From: Thioclava sp. GXIMD2076
Lineage (GTDB): Bacteria > Pseudomonadota > Alphaproteobacteria > Rhodobacterales > Rhodobacteraceae
Reading direction: 5' to 3'
Length of the DNA: 64,000 nucleotides
Assembly (NCBI RefSeq): GCF_037949795.1
Contig: NZ_CP149934.1
Location: forward strand, 372,001 to 436,000
Below the pieces are notes generated by a model. It was not told the DNA's origin. It did not search any database and saw only the letters and a list, made by a program, of their open reading frames with translations. The first letter of the stretch is position 1; each line of letters begins with the position of its first letter. The position numbers were made by a program, and so were the translations under genes. Of this stretch, positions 52,625-61,294 are shown piece after piece.

Positions 52625-53580
52625 AACTGGGATTTGTGACCGACAGTCTTGGTGGGATGGCATTCGGGGATGTGCTCGAGCACGCGCAGCGGATGGGGGT
52701 CTCGGGCCTCGAGATCAACACCTGCGGCTGGTCCACCGCCCCACATTTCGATCTGGCGCGGATGGCGGGGGATGCGGGCGTCCGCAAGGATTTCCTCAAA
52801 CAGGTTACCGAACGCGGGCTCGAGGTGATCAGCCTCAATGCCAATGGCAACCCGCTCCACCCGACCGATCCGCGCCAAGGTGAGGATCTGAGGACCACAA
52901 TCCGGTTGGCGGGTGAAATGGGCATCAAGACCGTCTGCACCATGTCGGGCCTGCCTGCCGGATCGCCCGAGGACCGGATGCCCAACTGGGTGGTGTCTTC
53001 ATGGCCACCCGAGACCCGGGAAATTCTGCATTATCAGTGGCACGAGAAGCTATTCCCGTTCTGGCATGAAATCGCGGAGCTAGCCCGTGAAAGCGGGGTG
53101 GAACGGATCGCGCTCGAGCTGCATGGCAATCAATGCGTCTATAACGTGCCCTCGCTCCTGAGGCTGCGCGCCGAGATAGGGCCGGTGATCGGAGCAAATC
53201 TCGATCCTTCCCATCTGTTCTGGATGGGGGCAGATCCGCTTCAGGCCACCGAGGCACTGGGTGAGGCGATCTACCATGTCCATGCCAAGGACACCTTCCT
53301 CAATGCGCCGGTTCAGGCCACCACGAGCCTTCTGGAAAACGGTTCCCTGATGGATATTCCGGCACGCAGCTGGTCCTATATCACGCTGGGCTTCGGTCAC
53401 GGGGAGGAGTGGTGGCGTCAGTTCTGCTACCGGCTTAAAATGGCGGGCTATGATGGCTGGTTATCTATCGAACACGAGGATGTCCTGCTGAACTCTCTGG
53501 AAGGGCTCGAGAAATCCGTCGCACTTTTGCAAGGCGTCATGCCGGTCGCTGCCTCGGATTTCAAACCGCAGGCAATCTGA
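52621..53580 (+). CDS. sugar-phosphate isomerase/epimerase family TIM barrel, paralogue of the 26378 gene
   Basis: The 319-residue TIM barrel shares TVCTMSGLPAGS, PNWVVSSWP, the Glu in ALELHGNQ, NLDPSHLFWMGADP, HVHAKDT and SIEHED with the 26378 protein. The family metal ligands are present. It is the last gene of the second module and overlaps the dehydrogenase stop as ATGA, mirroring the coupling of the other pair. It converges on lysR with a 5-bp gap and no visible terminator. Confidence 0.8.
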   Translation: MKLGFVTDSLGGMAFGDVLEHAQRMGVSGLEINTCGWSTAPHFDLARMAGDAGVRKDFLKQVTERGLEVISLNANGNPLHPTDPRQGEDLRTTIRLAGEMGIKTVCTMSGLPAGSPEDRMPNWVVSSWPPETREILHYQWHEKLFPFWHEIAELARESGVERIALELHGNQCVYNVPSLLRLRAEIGPVIGANLDPSHLFWMGADPLQATEALGEAIYHVHAKDTFLNAPVQATTSLLENGSLMDIPARSWSYITLGFGHGEEWWRQFCYRLKMAGYDGWLSIEHEDVLLNSLEGLEKSVALLQGVMPVAASDFKPQAI

Positions 53581-53585
53581 GCCCT

Positions 53586-54476
53586 CTATCCGGCGGTGCC
53601 AAATTCCAGCCCGCCCAGTATGTCCAGCAATGCGCGCATTTCGGGGCGCTGCGCCGTGGTCTCGCCTATCGCCGCCAGAAGGCTGACCTCCATGCTGGGC
53701 GTGACAGGCCGCCACGCAAGCCCCTCCCTTGGGAGATCGAACGTAGTAAACCCGTCTACCAGTGTCATCCCCAGCCCCTGACGCACCAGATTGACCGCGA
53801 TATTGTAACGGTTCGTCTCGAGGCTGCGCGAGCTGCGCCGGTCGAAACCCGGAACATTGCGCATCAGCATCGCCACGATATCGCGGTCGGTGGTGATGGC
53901 GACCAGATCCTGACCGGAGATATCTCCGGCCCCGATCTCGGCATGCGCGGCCAGAGGATGATCCTCGGGCATGATACAGATGATGTGGCCCCCTGCGATC
54001 TTGAGCGTGCCCGGCAACGGGTCCGCGCCCGCCTGCACCATCAGCCCCAGATCATATTGCCCCCGCTCCACCGCCGCCGTGATATCGTGATTGGGATGCA
54101 TGTCGAAGATAAACCCCTGATCGCCATGCCTTTCGCGGTAAAGCCGCGCCAGCACCGGTAACAGACCCAGCGAAAGCGAGGGGGTCGCCGCCACGCGGAT
54201 CAGACCAGGGCGCATCTGGCGGATCGTGTCCACATAGCGATCAAAGCGTGACAGCTCCGCCTCGAGCCGCGACGCCTCTCCCAGAAGCTGACGGGCGGCC
54301 TCTGTCGGGGTCAGCCGCCCCTTGTGACGCTCGAACAACGAGATGCCATGGCGACGCTCGATCATGGCGATGGCCTTCGAAACCGAAGGCTGTGCCATGT
54401 TCAAAAGGCGCGCCGCCGCAGACACGGATCCGAGTTGCATGACAGTGACGAATACCTCGATCTCGCGCCGGTCCAT
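53586..54476 (-). CDS. LysR-type transcriptional regulator
   Basis: The 296-residue protein has the LysR N-terminal helix-turn-helix (GSVSAAARLLNMAQPSVSKAIAMIERRHGISLFERHK, about residues 17-52) and a periplasmic-binding-like effector domain. The sequence SLGLLPVLARLYRERHGDQGF marks the first subdomain. It is divergent from the amino-acid ABC operon, which it most likely activates. A candidate site lies between them. Confidence 0.88.
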   Translation of the reverse strand: MDRREIEVFVTVMQLGSVSAAARLLNMAQPSVSKAIAMIERRHGISLFERHKGRLTPTEAARQLLGEASRLEAELSRFDRYVDTIRQMRPGLIRVAATPSLSLGLLPVLARLYRERHGDQGFIFDMHPNHDITAAVERGQYDLGLMVQAGADPLPGTLKIAGGHIICIMPEDHPLAAHAEIGAGDISGQDLVAITTDRDIVAMLMRNVPGFDRRSSRSLETNRYNIAVNLVRQGLGMTLVDGFTTFDLPREGLAWRPVTPSMEVSLLAAIGETTAQRPEMRALLDILGGLEFGTAG

Positions 54477-54496
54477 CTATTCCCTTTGGCTATAGG

Positions 54497-54514
54497 ATAC
54501 CTAAAATAAAGTAT
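54497..54514. promoter_or_regulatory. candidate LysR-type binding site
   Basis: ATAC-N10-GTAT forms a dyad in the 120-bp lysR-ABC spacer, A/T-rich between the arms, in the position expected of a T-N11-A LysR box. Identification is by eye. Confidence 0.35.
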
Positions 54515-54596
54515 TAGACAGAATGAATTTTGCCGATCCATAGTCAAGCCTAAGAGAACCAAAATCTAAAAAACTGGTCCAACAGAGAGTAAGCAC

Positions 54597-55397
54597 ATGA
54601 AACTGAACAGACGTGCGGCGCTGATGGCGGCCGCAGCCACTGCCCTATTGCCCAAACAGCTTCTGGCGCAAGGCAAGACCGAATGGGCTGGGATTAAGGC
54701 GGCAGGCAAGGTGCGTGCCGGCGCGGTCGAGGCGAAACCCTGGTTCACACAGGATTTCGCAAGCGGTGAATGGAAAGGCCTCGTGCCCGATATCCTCGAG
54801 GCGGTGTTCGCGCCCGAAGGCATCTCCGTCGAATATGTCGACACCCAATGGGGCACTGCTGTGGCGGGCCTGCAATCGGGCCGCTTCGACCTGATGGGCG
54901 CTTATAATTCCACGCCCGAACGGGCCGAAGCCATCGATTTCACCAAGGCAATCGGCGGGTTGCGCCTGACGATCCTGACGCTGAAAGACAACGCCGCAAG
55001 CTTTGCCAGCTGGGACGCGATCGATAGTCCCGATGTCAAACTTGCCGTGATCGACGGCTCGGGGGCGGCCCGCATCCTGCAGCCCAAACTGACCAAGACC
55101 ACATGGGTCGCCACGCCATCGAGCGATACCATGTTCCTCGAACTGGAAAGCGGGCGCGTCGATGCCATCGTGACCTCGGATGCGCAGGTCGCCGATTACA
55201 TCGCCAGCCGCGACCGTGGCACTATGGTCATCCCCGAACCGGTCGAGCGTCAGCCCACCAATATCGGCCTGCGCAAATCCGAGGACCACGAGCTTCTTGA
55301 CTGGCTCGATACCCGCATTGCCGCCCTCGAAGCCGATGGCACAATGGACAAGATCTGGGCGAAATACACCAGCGTCGAGGGTTCGACCAAGTCATGA
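54597..55397 (+). CDS. polar amino-acid ABC importer, substrate-binding protein
   Basis: The 266-residue family 3 binding protein has a leader with an Arg-Arg pair (KLNRRAALMAAAATALL, ending LAQ), possibly Tat. Its mature segments follow the SBP_bac_3 layout: FASGEWKGLVPDILEAVF, QSGRFDLMGAYNSTPERAEAIDFT and ESGRVDAIVTSDAQVADY. The conserved substrate Arg is in STPERAEAIDF. It overlaps the ATPase by 4 bp. Confidence 0.88.
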   Translation: MKLNRRAALMAAAATALLPKQLLAQGKTEWAGIKAAGKVRAGAVEAKPWFTQDFASGEWKGLVPDILEAVFAPEGISVEYVDTQWGTAVAGLQSGRFDLMGAYNSTPERAEAIDFTKAIGGLRLTILTLKDNAASFASWDAIDSPDVKLAVIDGSGAARILQPKLTKTTWVATPSSDTMFLELESGRVDAIVTSDAQVADYIASRDRGTMVIPEPVERQPTNIGLRKSEDHELLDWLDTRIAALEADGTMDKIWAKYTSVEGSTKS

Positions 55398-56179
55398 CCG
55401 GAACGGACCCCATTCTTCGTATCGAGGATCTCCGTAAATCCTACGGTGTCTTCGAAGTGCTCAAAGGTATCTCGTTTGATGTGTATCCCCGTCAGGTCGT
55501 GGGGCTTCTGGGGCGCAGTGGCTCCGGCAAGTCAACCTTGCTGCGCTGTCTGAATTTCCTTGAACAGCCCAATGCCGGACGAATTTTTCTCGAGCAGGAA
55601 GAAGTGGGTGTCCGCAGTGCCGCCGGAGGGCGCAAGCCTGTTCCGGCGGCACGCCTTGCCTATCAGCGCCGCCAGATGGCAATGGTGTTTCAGAACTTCA
55701 ATCTCTGGCCGCATATGACAGTGCTGGAGAATATCACCGAAGGTCCCGTCAAGGTGCTGGGACTGTCCAAGGACGAGGCCGTGGCCGAAGCGCGCAGCCT
55801 CCTGGTCAAGGTCGGCATGGAAACGAAGGAAGACCAGTATCCGATCCGCCTGTCGGGTGGTCAGCAGCAGCGTGTGGCCATTGCCCGTGCGCTGGCGATG
55901 CGACCCAGGCTGATGCTGTTCGACGAGCCGACCTCCTCGCTTGATCCCGAACTGGTGGCCGAGGTGCTCAAGGTCATGCGCGATCTGGCCGATGCGGGCA
56001 CCACCATGCTGGTTGTGACCCACGAGATGGCCTTCGCGCGTGACGTCTGCGACCGCGTCCTTTTGCTGCATGAGGGCCAGCTGATCGAGCAGGGCCCGCC
56101 CGCCGAGGTCATGCTGCAATCGCAAAACCCTGTCGCCGCGTCCTTCTTCGCCGGACTGCGCGAGGAGGCCGCACAATGA
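55394..56179 (+). CDS. polar amino-acid ABC importer, ATPase
   Basis: The 261-residue ATPase has Walker A GRSGSGKST, LSGGQQQRVAIARAL and LMLFDEPTSSLDPELV, with the H-loop in VVTHEMAFAR. This is the GlnQ/HisP class. It overlaps both neighbours by 4 bp, so binding protein, ATPase and permease are tightly coupled. Confidence 0.92.
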   Translation: MTGTDPILRIEDLRKSYGVFEVLKGISFDVYPRQVVGLLGRSGSGKSTLLRCLNFLEQPNAGRIFLEQEEVGVRSAAGGRKPVPAARLAYQRRQMAMVFQNFNLWPHMTVLENITEGPVKVLGLSKDEAVAEARSLLVKVGMETKEDQYPIRLSGGQQQRVAIARALAMRPRLMLFDEPTSSLDPELVAEVLKVMRDLADAGTTMLVVTHEMAFARDVCDRVLLLHEGQLIEQGPPAEVMLQSQNPVAASFFAGLREEAAQ

Positions 56180-56850
56180 GCTATGATTGGGATTTCGGCG
56201 TCTTGTGGGAATATCGCGGACTTCTGGCACAGGGTGTGCTGATGACCGCCAAGATCGTGGCGCTTTCGGTCGTGCTCGGCATCCTGATCGGGATGCTTCT
56301 CACACCTCTGCGCATGTCGGAACGGATCTGGTTGCGCTGGCCCGCCACCGCCATGATCGAAGTGTTCCGCTCCTGCCCGCCTCTGGTGCTGGTCGTCTGG
56401 ACCTATTACTGCCTGCCGATCATCGCAGGGCTGACACTGCCTGCCTACTGGACCTGCGTCTTCGCGATCTCGGTCTATTCGGGCGTCTATTTCGCCGAGA
56501 TCTTCCGCTCGGGGGTGCAGGCCGTTGATCGCGGGCTGGTCGAGGCCGCACAATCGGTCGGCATGCCGCGCTGGCGTATCCTGCACCGGATCGTGCTGCC
56601 GCTTGCTTTCCTGCGCATCATGCCGCCCTTTACCGGCCAGTGCATCATGGCGATCAAGAACTCGGTTCTGGGCAGCTATATCGCGGTGGGCGAGATCCTT
56701 TATGAAGGACAGAGGCTCAGCACCCATAGTTTCCGCCCGCTGGAGGTGCTCAGCTTCGTCGCCTTCTTCTTCATCTGCACGATCATGCCGCTCTCACTGA
56801 TTGCGGGCGCCATAGAGCGCAAGATCCACCGTCGGTATTTCAGGCGCTAA
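56176..56850 (+). CDS. polar amino-acid ABC importer, permease
   Basis: The 224-residue HisM/GlnP-type permease has about five hydrophobic segments and the coupling motif EAAQSVGMPRWRILHRIVLPLAF. It is the only permease here, implying a homodimer. It is followed after 3 nt by an MmgE/PrpD gene, an unusual partner that suggests the imported acid is metabolised by that protein. Confidence 0.88.
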   Translation: MSYDWDFGVLWEYRGLLAQGVLMTAKIVALSVVLGILIGMLLTPLRMSERIWLRWPATAMIEVFRSCPPLVLVVWTYYCLPIIAGLTLPAYWTCVFAISVYSGVYFAEIFRSGVQAVDRGLVEAAQSVGMPRWRILHRIVLPLAFLRIMPPFTGQCIMAIKNSVLGSYIAVGEILYEGQRLSTHSFRPLEVLSFVAFFFICTIMPLSLIAGAIERKIHRRYFRR

Positions 56851-56853
56851 ACG

Positions 56854-58281
56854 ATGACCCTTCCCTTCGATCCGCCAACGGGGCTTGCCCCGCGCCTGAG
56901 CCTTTTTGCCAGCGAGACGCCCGCCGAGGCGATTCCCGATAGCGTGATGCAGTCATGGGTCCTGCATCTGATCGACACGCTGGCCTGCGCGGCAGCCGGT
57001 AGCAGGCTCCCCCTTGCGCAGAGTGTGGCCACCTATGCCCGCCAGCAGGGATCGGGTCGCCCGCTCATCGGTGGCGGATCGAGCGGGCCGATGCTGGCGG
57101 CCTTCGCCAATGCCTTCGCGGCCAATCTTCTCGATTTTGATGACGGGTTCGAGCATGATGGCAAAGGTATGGGCCATCCGGGAGCCTCGCTAGTGGCCGC
57201 AGGGCTCGCGGCTCTGGGCGATGCGCCGGTGACGGGGCGCGCATTTCTGACCGCTCTCGTATTGGGGGCAGAGATCAACAACCGACTGATCCTCTCGGTC
57301 CAGCCGAGTGCCAAACGCTTCGTGGAAGTCTACGGCATCGGACAGCATCAATCGGTGGGTGCTGCGGTGACCTATGCGCGGCTCAAGGGGTTGGGCGCGC
57401 CGCAGATGTCCAACGCGCTCAACCTCGCGGCCAGCCTCAGTGCGGTGCCGAGCCTGCACAAATATAACTGGTTCACCCGCCCCATCATCAGTCTGAAGGA
57501 TTTTGTGGCCCCATCCGCTCAGGCGGGTGTTCAGGGCGTCGACCTTGCGCTGGCGGGTCTGCAAGGCCCTGCGGATATTTTCGAGGGACCGCAAGGGTTC
57601 TGGCGGATGGTGGGCTCGGACCACTTTGCGCCCGACCTGCTGACCGAGGGATTGGGCCACGACTGGTATGCTGGGGACGGTGCGGTCAAGACCTATCCCG
57701 CCTGCCGCTGGATCGCGCCTGTGCTGGAGGCGTTCGATACAGTTCTGGCCGAAAGCGGCGCGCCTTTTGACCGGATCGCCCGTATCGAGGTCCATTCCTT
57801 TGCCGATGTGGCCGCCAAGATGGCTCATACATCGCCTGCAAATGCCATCGATGCCCAGTTTTCCCTACCGCATCTGATGACCTGTCAGGCTCTGGGGCTC
57901 GAAGCTGGACTGCCCTGGTTCACGCCAGACGCCCTCGACCAGCCCGAGACCGCCCAACTGGCCACCCGGCTCTCCTTCCATACCGATCCGGAGATGGATG
58001 CCGCCATGCGCGGGGTCGGTCGCAGACCACAGGCGCGCGTGGAGCTGACCCTGACCGATGGCGGTCACCATAGCTGCCGGATCGACGCGCCCCTAGGGGG
58101 AGCACTACGTCCTGTCAGCGCCGAGACGGTCCATGCAAAGGCCGCGCGTCTCATGGCACAGGCGGGTATACCACATCCCGAAACCCTGCTCACCTCGCTC
58201 GCGGACATCTCAGAGGTCGAGGATATTCGCCCGCTCATTGCACCTTTCTTCACCCAGCCAGACGCGCCACGGTTCTCCTAA
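56854..58281 (+). CDS. MmgE/PrpD family protein
   Basis: The 475-residue protein belongs to the MmgE/PrpD family (2-methylcitrate dehydratase and related lyases/isomerases): FDDGFEHDGKGMGHPG, with the conserved active-site Asp/His region, then YGIGQHQSVGAAVTYARLKGL and the KTYPACRW motif with conserved Lys/Tyr. The family includes PrpD, cis-aconitate decarboxylase and iminodisuccinate epimerase, so function cannot be fixed. No prpB or prpC is nearby, which argues against propionate catabolism. Co-transcription with an amino-acid importer points to an amino or dicarboxylic acid substrate. Confidence 0.8.
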   Translation: MTLPFDPPTGLAPRLSLFASETPAEAIPDSVMQSWVLHLIDTLACAAAGSRLPLAQSVATYARQQGSGRPLIGGGSSGPMLAAFANAFAANLLDFDDGFEHDGKGMGHPGASLVAAGLAALGDAPVTGRAFLTALVLGAEINNRLILSVQPSAKRFVEVYGIGQHQSVGAAVTYARLKGLGAPQMSNALNLAASLSAVPSLHKYNWFTRPIISLKDFVAPSAQAGVQGVDLALAGLQGPADIFEGPQGFWRMVGSDHFAPDLLTEGLGHDWYAGDGAVKTYPACRWIAPVLEAFDTVLAESGAPFDRIARIEVHSFADVAAKMAHTSPANAIDAQFSLPHLMTCQALGLEAGLPWFTPDALDQPETAQLATRLSFHTDPEMDAAMRGVGRRPQARVELTLTDGGHHSCRIDAPLGGALRPVSAETVHAKAARLMAQAGIPHPETLLTSLADISEVEDIRPLIAPFFTQPDAPRFS

Positions 58282-58617
58282 GCGCCCGACGGATTCTCCG
58301 CCATGCGCCGCGTCCTGTGAGCGCGGTTGATCTCCCCCTTCCCGACGCTAACTGGATATCATGCGCATATGGAGAGGTTCCGTTTGAACGGAAATTCCCG
58401 AAATCTTGTCAAATTGGCAAGTTTTGTGATGACCTGCTGCAATATGTCGCAATATAAAATTTTCTTTCACAAAATGCCCCTTTGTAAGCAGATACTCCCT
58501 TGCCAGCTTCGATCGAGCCGATATTTTTCCATTGTTGACCGGTAAGTCAAAAAACCGCGAGACCGGACCGCCCCCGCCAATGAGGGACAGGTTCGTCAAC
58601 GACAGAGAGGGGAAATT
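58282..58617 (+). promoter_or_regulatory. 336-bp promoter region of the second peptide-type ABC operon, with two dyad operators
   Basis: TTCCGTT-TG-AACGGAA (58378-58393) is a perfect 16-bp palindrome. CTTGTCAAATTGGCAAG (58405-58421) is a dyad with mismatches only at the two variable positions. Downstream the DNA is A/T-rich with a direct repeat of GCAATAT (58438-58456 region). The spacing of the two dyads (centres about 27 bp apart) suggests a regulator binding in tandem. No gene is supported in this stretch. Short open frames through it lack ribosome sites. Confidence 0.5.
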
Positions 58618-60219
58618 ATGTCGAAGATGACGCGTAGCCTTTTGGCTGCTTCTGCACTCATGCTCGGGCTTTCGGCACCGGCATTCGCAAAAACCTTTGT
58701 ATATTGCTCGGAAGCCTCGCCCGAAGGCTTCGATCCGGCGCCCTATACCGCCGGCACCACCTTCGATGCCTCGGCGCATCCGGTCTTCAACCGTCTGGTG
58801 GAATTCAAGAAGGGCACGACCGAGATCGAGCCGGGTCTTGCGACCTCATGGGATGTCTCCGATGACGGGCTGACCTATACGTTCCACCTGCGTCCCGATG
58901 TGAAATGGCAGTCGGTGGATGGTTACGCGCCCACTCGCACGATGAATGCCGATGACGTTATCTTCAGCTTCGACCGTCAGGGCAATCCCGACAATCCGTG
59001 GCATGATTACCTGCCCGGCATCACCTATGAATATTACTCGGCGATGGAGATGGCCGATCTGATCAAGTCCATCGAGAAGGTCGATGACATGACGGTCAAG
59101 ATCACCCTGACCCGCCCCGAGGCCCCCTTCCTTGCAAACCTCGCCATGCCCTTCATGTCGATCGTATCGAAAGAATATGCCGATACGCTGGCCGAAGACG
59201 GCAAACAGGCGCAGTTCAACCAGGTGCCCGTCGGCACCGGCCCCTTCCAGTTCGTGGCCTATCAGCAGGATGCCGTCATCCGTTACAAGAAGAACGCCGA
59301 CTACTGGGGCACCGCGCCCAAGATCGACGATCTTGTCTTTGCCATCACGCCCGAGGCCTCGGTCCGTCTGCAGCGTCTGCAGGCCAATGAATGCCAGCTG
59401 ATGCCCTATCCCTCGCCTGCCGATCTGGACGCGATCAAGGCCGACAGCAATCTCAAGCTCGACCAGCAACCGGGCCTGAACGTGGCCTATCTGGCCTATA
59501 ACACCACCATCGCACCTTTCGATAAGCCCGAGGTCCGCAAGGCCCTGAATATGGCGATCAACAAACAGGCGATCATCGATGCCGTCTTCCAGGGCGCGGG
59601 CGAAGTGGCCAAAAACCCGATCCCGCCGACCATGTGGTCCTATAATGACAGCATCCAAGACGACCCCTATGACCCCGAAAAAGCCAAGCAGATGCTGGCT
59701 GATGCGGGCGTGAGCAATCTGGATATGGAGATCTGGGCGATGCCCGTCCAGCGCCCCTATATGCCCAATGCCCGCCGTACCGCCGAACTGATGCAGTCCG
59801 ATCTGGAGAAGGTGGGCGTGAAGGCCTCGATCGTCTCCTATGAATGGGGCGAGTATCTGAAACGCTCCACCGATCCGGCGCGCAAAGGGGCGGTCATCAT
59901 GGGCTGGACCGGCGATAATGGCGATCCCGACAACTTCATGGGCGTGCTCCTGAGCTGTGCGGCCACCGGTGATGGCGGCTCGAACCGCGCACAATGGTGC
60001 AACGAGGACTTCTCGGAGCTGCTGACCAAGGCCAAAGCCACCACCGATCAGGCCGAGCGCGCCAAGCTCTACGAGCAGGCGCAGGTGATCTTCAAGGAAC
60101 AGGCCCCGTGGGACACGCTCGCGCATTCCACCCAATATGTGCCGATGCGCGCCAATGTTGAAGGCTTCCAGATGAGCCCTCTGGGGGATTTCACCTTCGA
60201 GACCGTCGACCTGAAATAA
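58618..60219 (+). CDS. ABC importer substrate-binding protein, family 5 (dipeptide DppA-like)
   Basis: The 533-residue protein has a Sec signal (SKMTRSLLAASALMLGLSAPAFA, cleavage near residue 24). Its family 5 motifs include VYCSEASPEGFDPAPYTAGTTFDAS, a DppA-like N-terminus, and GLTYTFHLRPDVKWQ, RKALNMAINKQAIID and YLKRSTDPARKGAVIMGWTGDNGDPDNFM. The long DppA-like sequence makes dipeptides the likely ligands. It is followed by a hairpin and four transport genes. Confidence 0.9.
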   Translation: MSKMTRSLLAASALMLGLSAPAFAKTFVYCSEASPEGFDPAPYTAGTTFDASAHPVFNRLVEFKKGTTEIEPGLATSWDVSDDGLTYTFHLRPDVKWQSVDGYAPTRTMNADDVIFSFDRQGNPDNPWHDYLPGITYEYYSAMEMADLIKSIEKVDDMTVKITLTRPEAPFLANLAMPFMSIVSKEYADTLAEDGKQAQFNQVPVGTGPFQFVAYQQDAVIRYKKNADYWGTAPKIDDLVFAITPEASVRLQRLQANECQLMPYPSPADLDAIKADSNLKLDQQPGLNVAYLAYNTTIAPFDKPEVRKALNMAINKQAIIDAVFQGAGEVAKNPIPPTMWSYNDSIQDDPYDPEKAKQMLADAGVSNLDMEIWAMPVQRPYMPNARRTAELMQSDLEKVGVKASIVSYEWGEYLKRSTDPARKGAVIMGWTGDNGDPDNFMGVLLSCAATGDGGSNRAQWCNEDFSELLTKAKATTDQAERAKLYEQAQVIFKEQAPWDTLAHSTQYVPMRANVEGFQMSPLGDFTFETVDLK

Positions 60220-60239
60220 GCCTCGCGTAAATCCACATC

Positions 60240-60269
60240 AGGCGCGCGGGAGACCCCTCTCGCGCGCCT
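60240..60269. repeat. strong hairpin after binding-protein gene
   Basis: AGGCGCGCG/CGCGCGCCT is a 9-bp GC-rich stem extended by three pairs including one G:T, with a CTTT tail. It lies in the 67-nt spacer before the permease gene and may attenuate transcription. Confidence 0.65.
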
Positions 60270-60286
60270 CTTTGCAAGGCGATGAC

Positions 60287-61294
60287 ATGATCCGCTTCTT
60301 CTTCAACAAGCTTCTCTACCTGATCCCGACCCTGATCGGCATCACCATCGTGGCCTTCGGCTTCGTGCGGGTGCTGCCGGGCGATCCGGTCACCCTTCTG
60401 GCGGGCGAGCGCGGGATCACCCCCGAACGCCATGCCGAGCTCGCGGCCCAGCTGGGCTTCGACCGGCCCGTCTGGGCGCAATATCTCGATTTCCTCTGGC
60501 GGCTTCTGCATGGCGATTTCGGCAATTCGATCGTCACCAAACAGCCCGTGCTGAGCGAATTCCTGCAGCTCTTCCCTGCCACCGTCGAGCTGTCGCTCTG
60601 CGCGATTATCCTTGCCACGCTGATCGGCGTGCCGGTGGGGGTGCTGGCGGCCGTCAAACGCGGCAGCTGGTTCGACCAGATCTCGATGACCACGGCCCTT
60701 GTGGGCTTCTCGATGCCGATCTTCTGGTGGGGTCTTCTGCTGATCATCTTCTTCTCGGGAACGCTCGGCTGGACGCCCGTTTCGGGCCGGATGTCGCTGA
60801 TGTTCTATTTCGACACGCCCACGGGGTTCATGCTGATCGATAGCCTCCTGTCGGGACAGGACGGCGCGTTCACCTCGGCGCTCTCGCATCTGATCCTGCC
60901 CTCTGTCGTGCTGGGGACCATTCCGCTGGCGGTCATCGCGCGGCAGACCCGCTCGGCCATGCTCGAGGTGATGGGCGAGGATTATGTCCGCACCGCCCGC
61001 GCCAAGGGTATGTCGCGCCGACGCGTTGTCATGGTCCATGCGCTGCGCAATGCGATGGTGCCGGTTGTGACCACGATCGGGCTGCAGATCGGGTTGTTGA
61101 TGGCCGGTGCCATCCTGACCGAGACGATCTTCAGCTGGCCCGGTGTGGGCAAATGGATGATCGATTCCATCTCGCGGCGCGACTATCCGGTCGTGCAATC
61201 GGGTCTGCTGCTGATCGCGGGGATCGTGATGATCGTGAACCTGATCGTCGATCTGACCTATGGCCTCATCAATCCGAGGATCCGTCACAAATGA
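60287..61294 (+). CDS. dipeptide-type ABC importer permease (DppB-like)
   Basis: The 335-residue permease begins MIRFFFNKLLYLIPTLIG and has RVLPGDPVTLLAGERG and the coupling motif YVRTARAKGMSRRRVVMVHALRNAM. The ATG at 60287 follows AAGGCG and is preferred over a TTG five codons earlier. It ends in an ATGA overlap with the next permease. Confidence 0.9.
   Translation: MIRFFFNKLLYLIPTLIGITIVAFGFVRVLPGDPVTLLAGERGITPERHAELAAQLGFDRPVWAQYLDFLWRLLHGDFGNSIVTKQPVLSEFLQLFPATVELSLCAIILATLIGVPVGVLAAVKRGSWFDQISMTTALVGFSMPIFWWGLLLIIFFSGTLGWTPVSGRMSLMFYFDTPTGFMLIDSLLSGQDGAFTSALSHLILPSVVLGTIPLAVIARQTRSAMLEVMGEDYVRTARAKGMSRRRVVMVHALRNAMVPVVTTIGLQIGLLMAGAILTETIFSWPGVGKWMIDSISRRDYPVVQSGLLLIAGIVMIVNLIVDLTYGLINPRIRHK

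Noticed and set aside
58327..58545. 72-codon open frame upstream of the dipeptide-type importer
   Set aside because: It runs through the A/T-rich promoter with the palindromic operators, has no ribosome site and no recognisable sequence.
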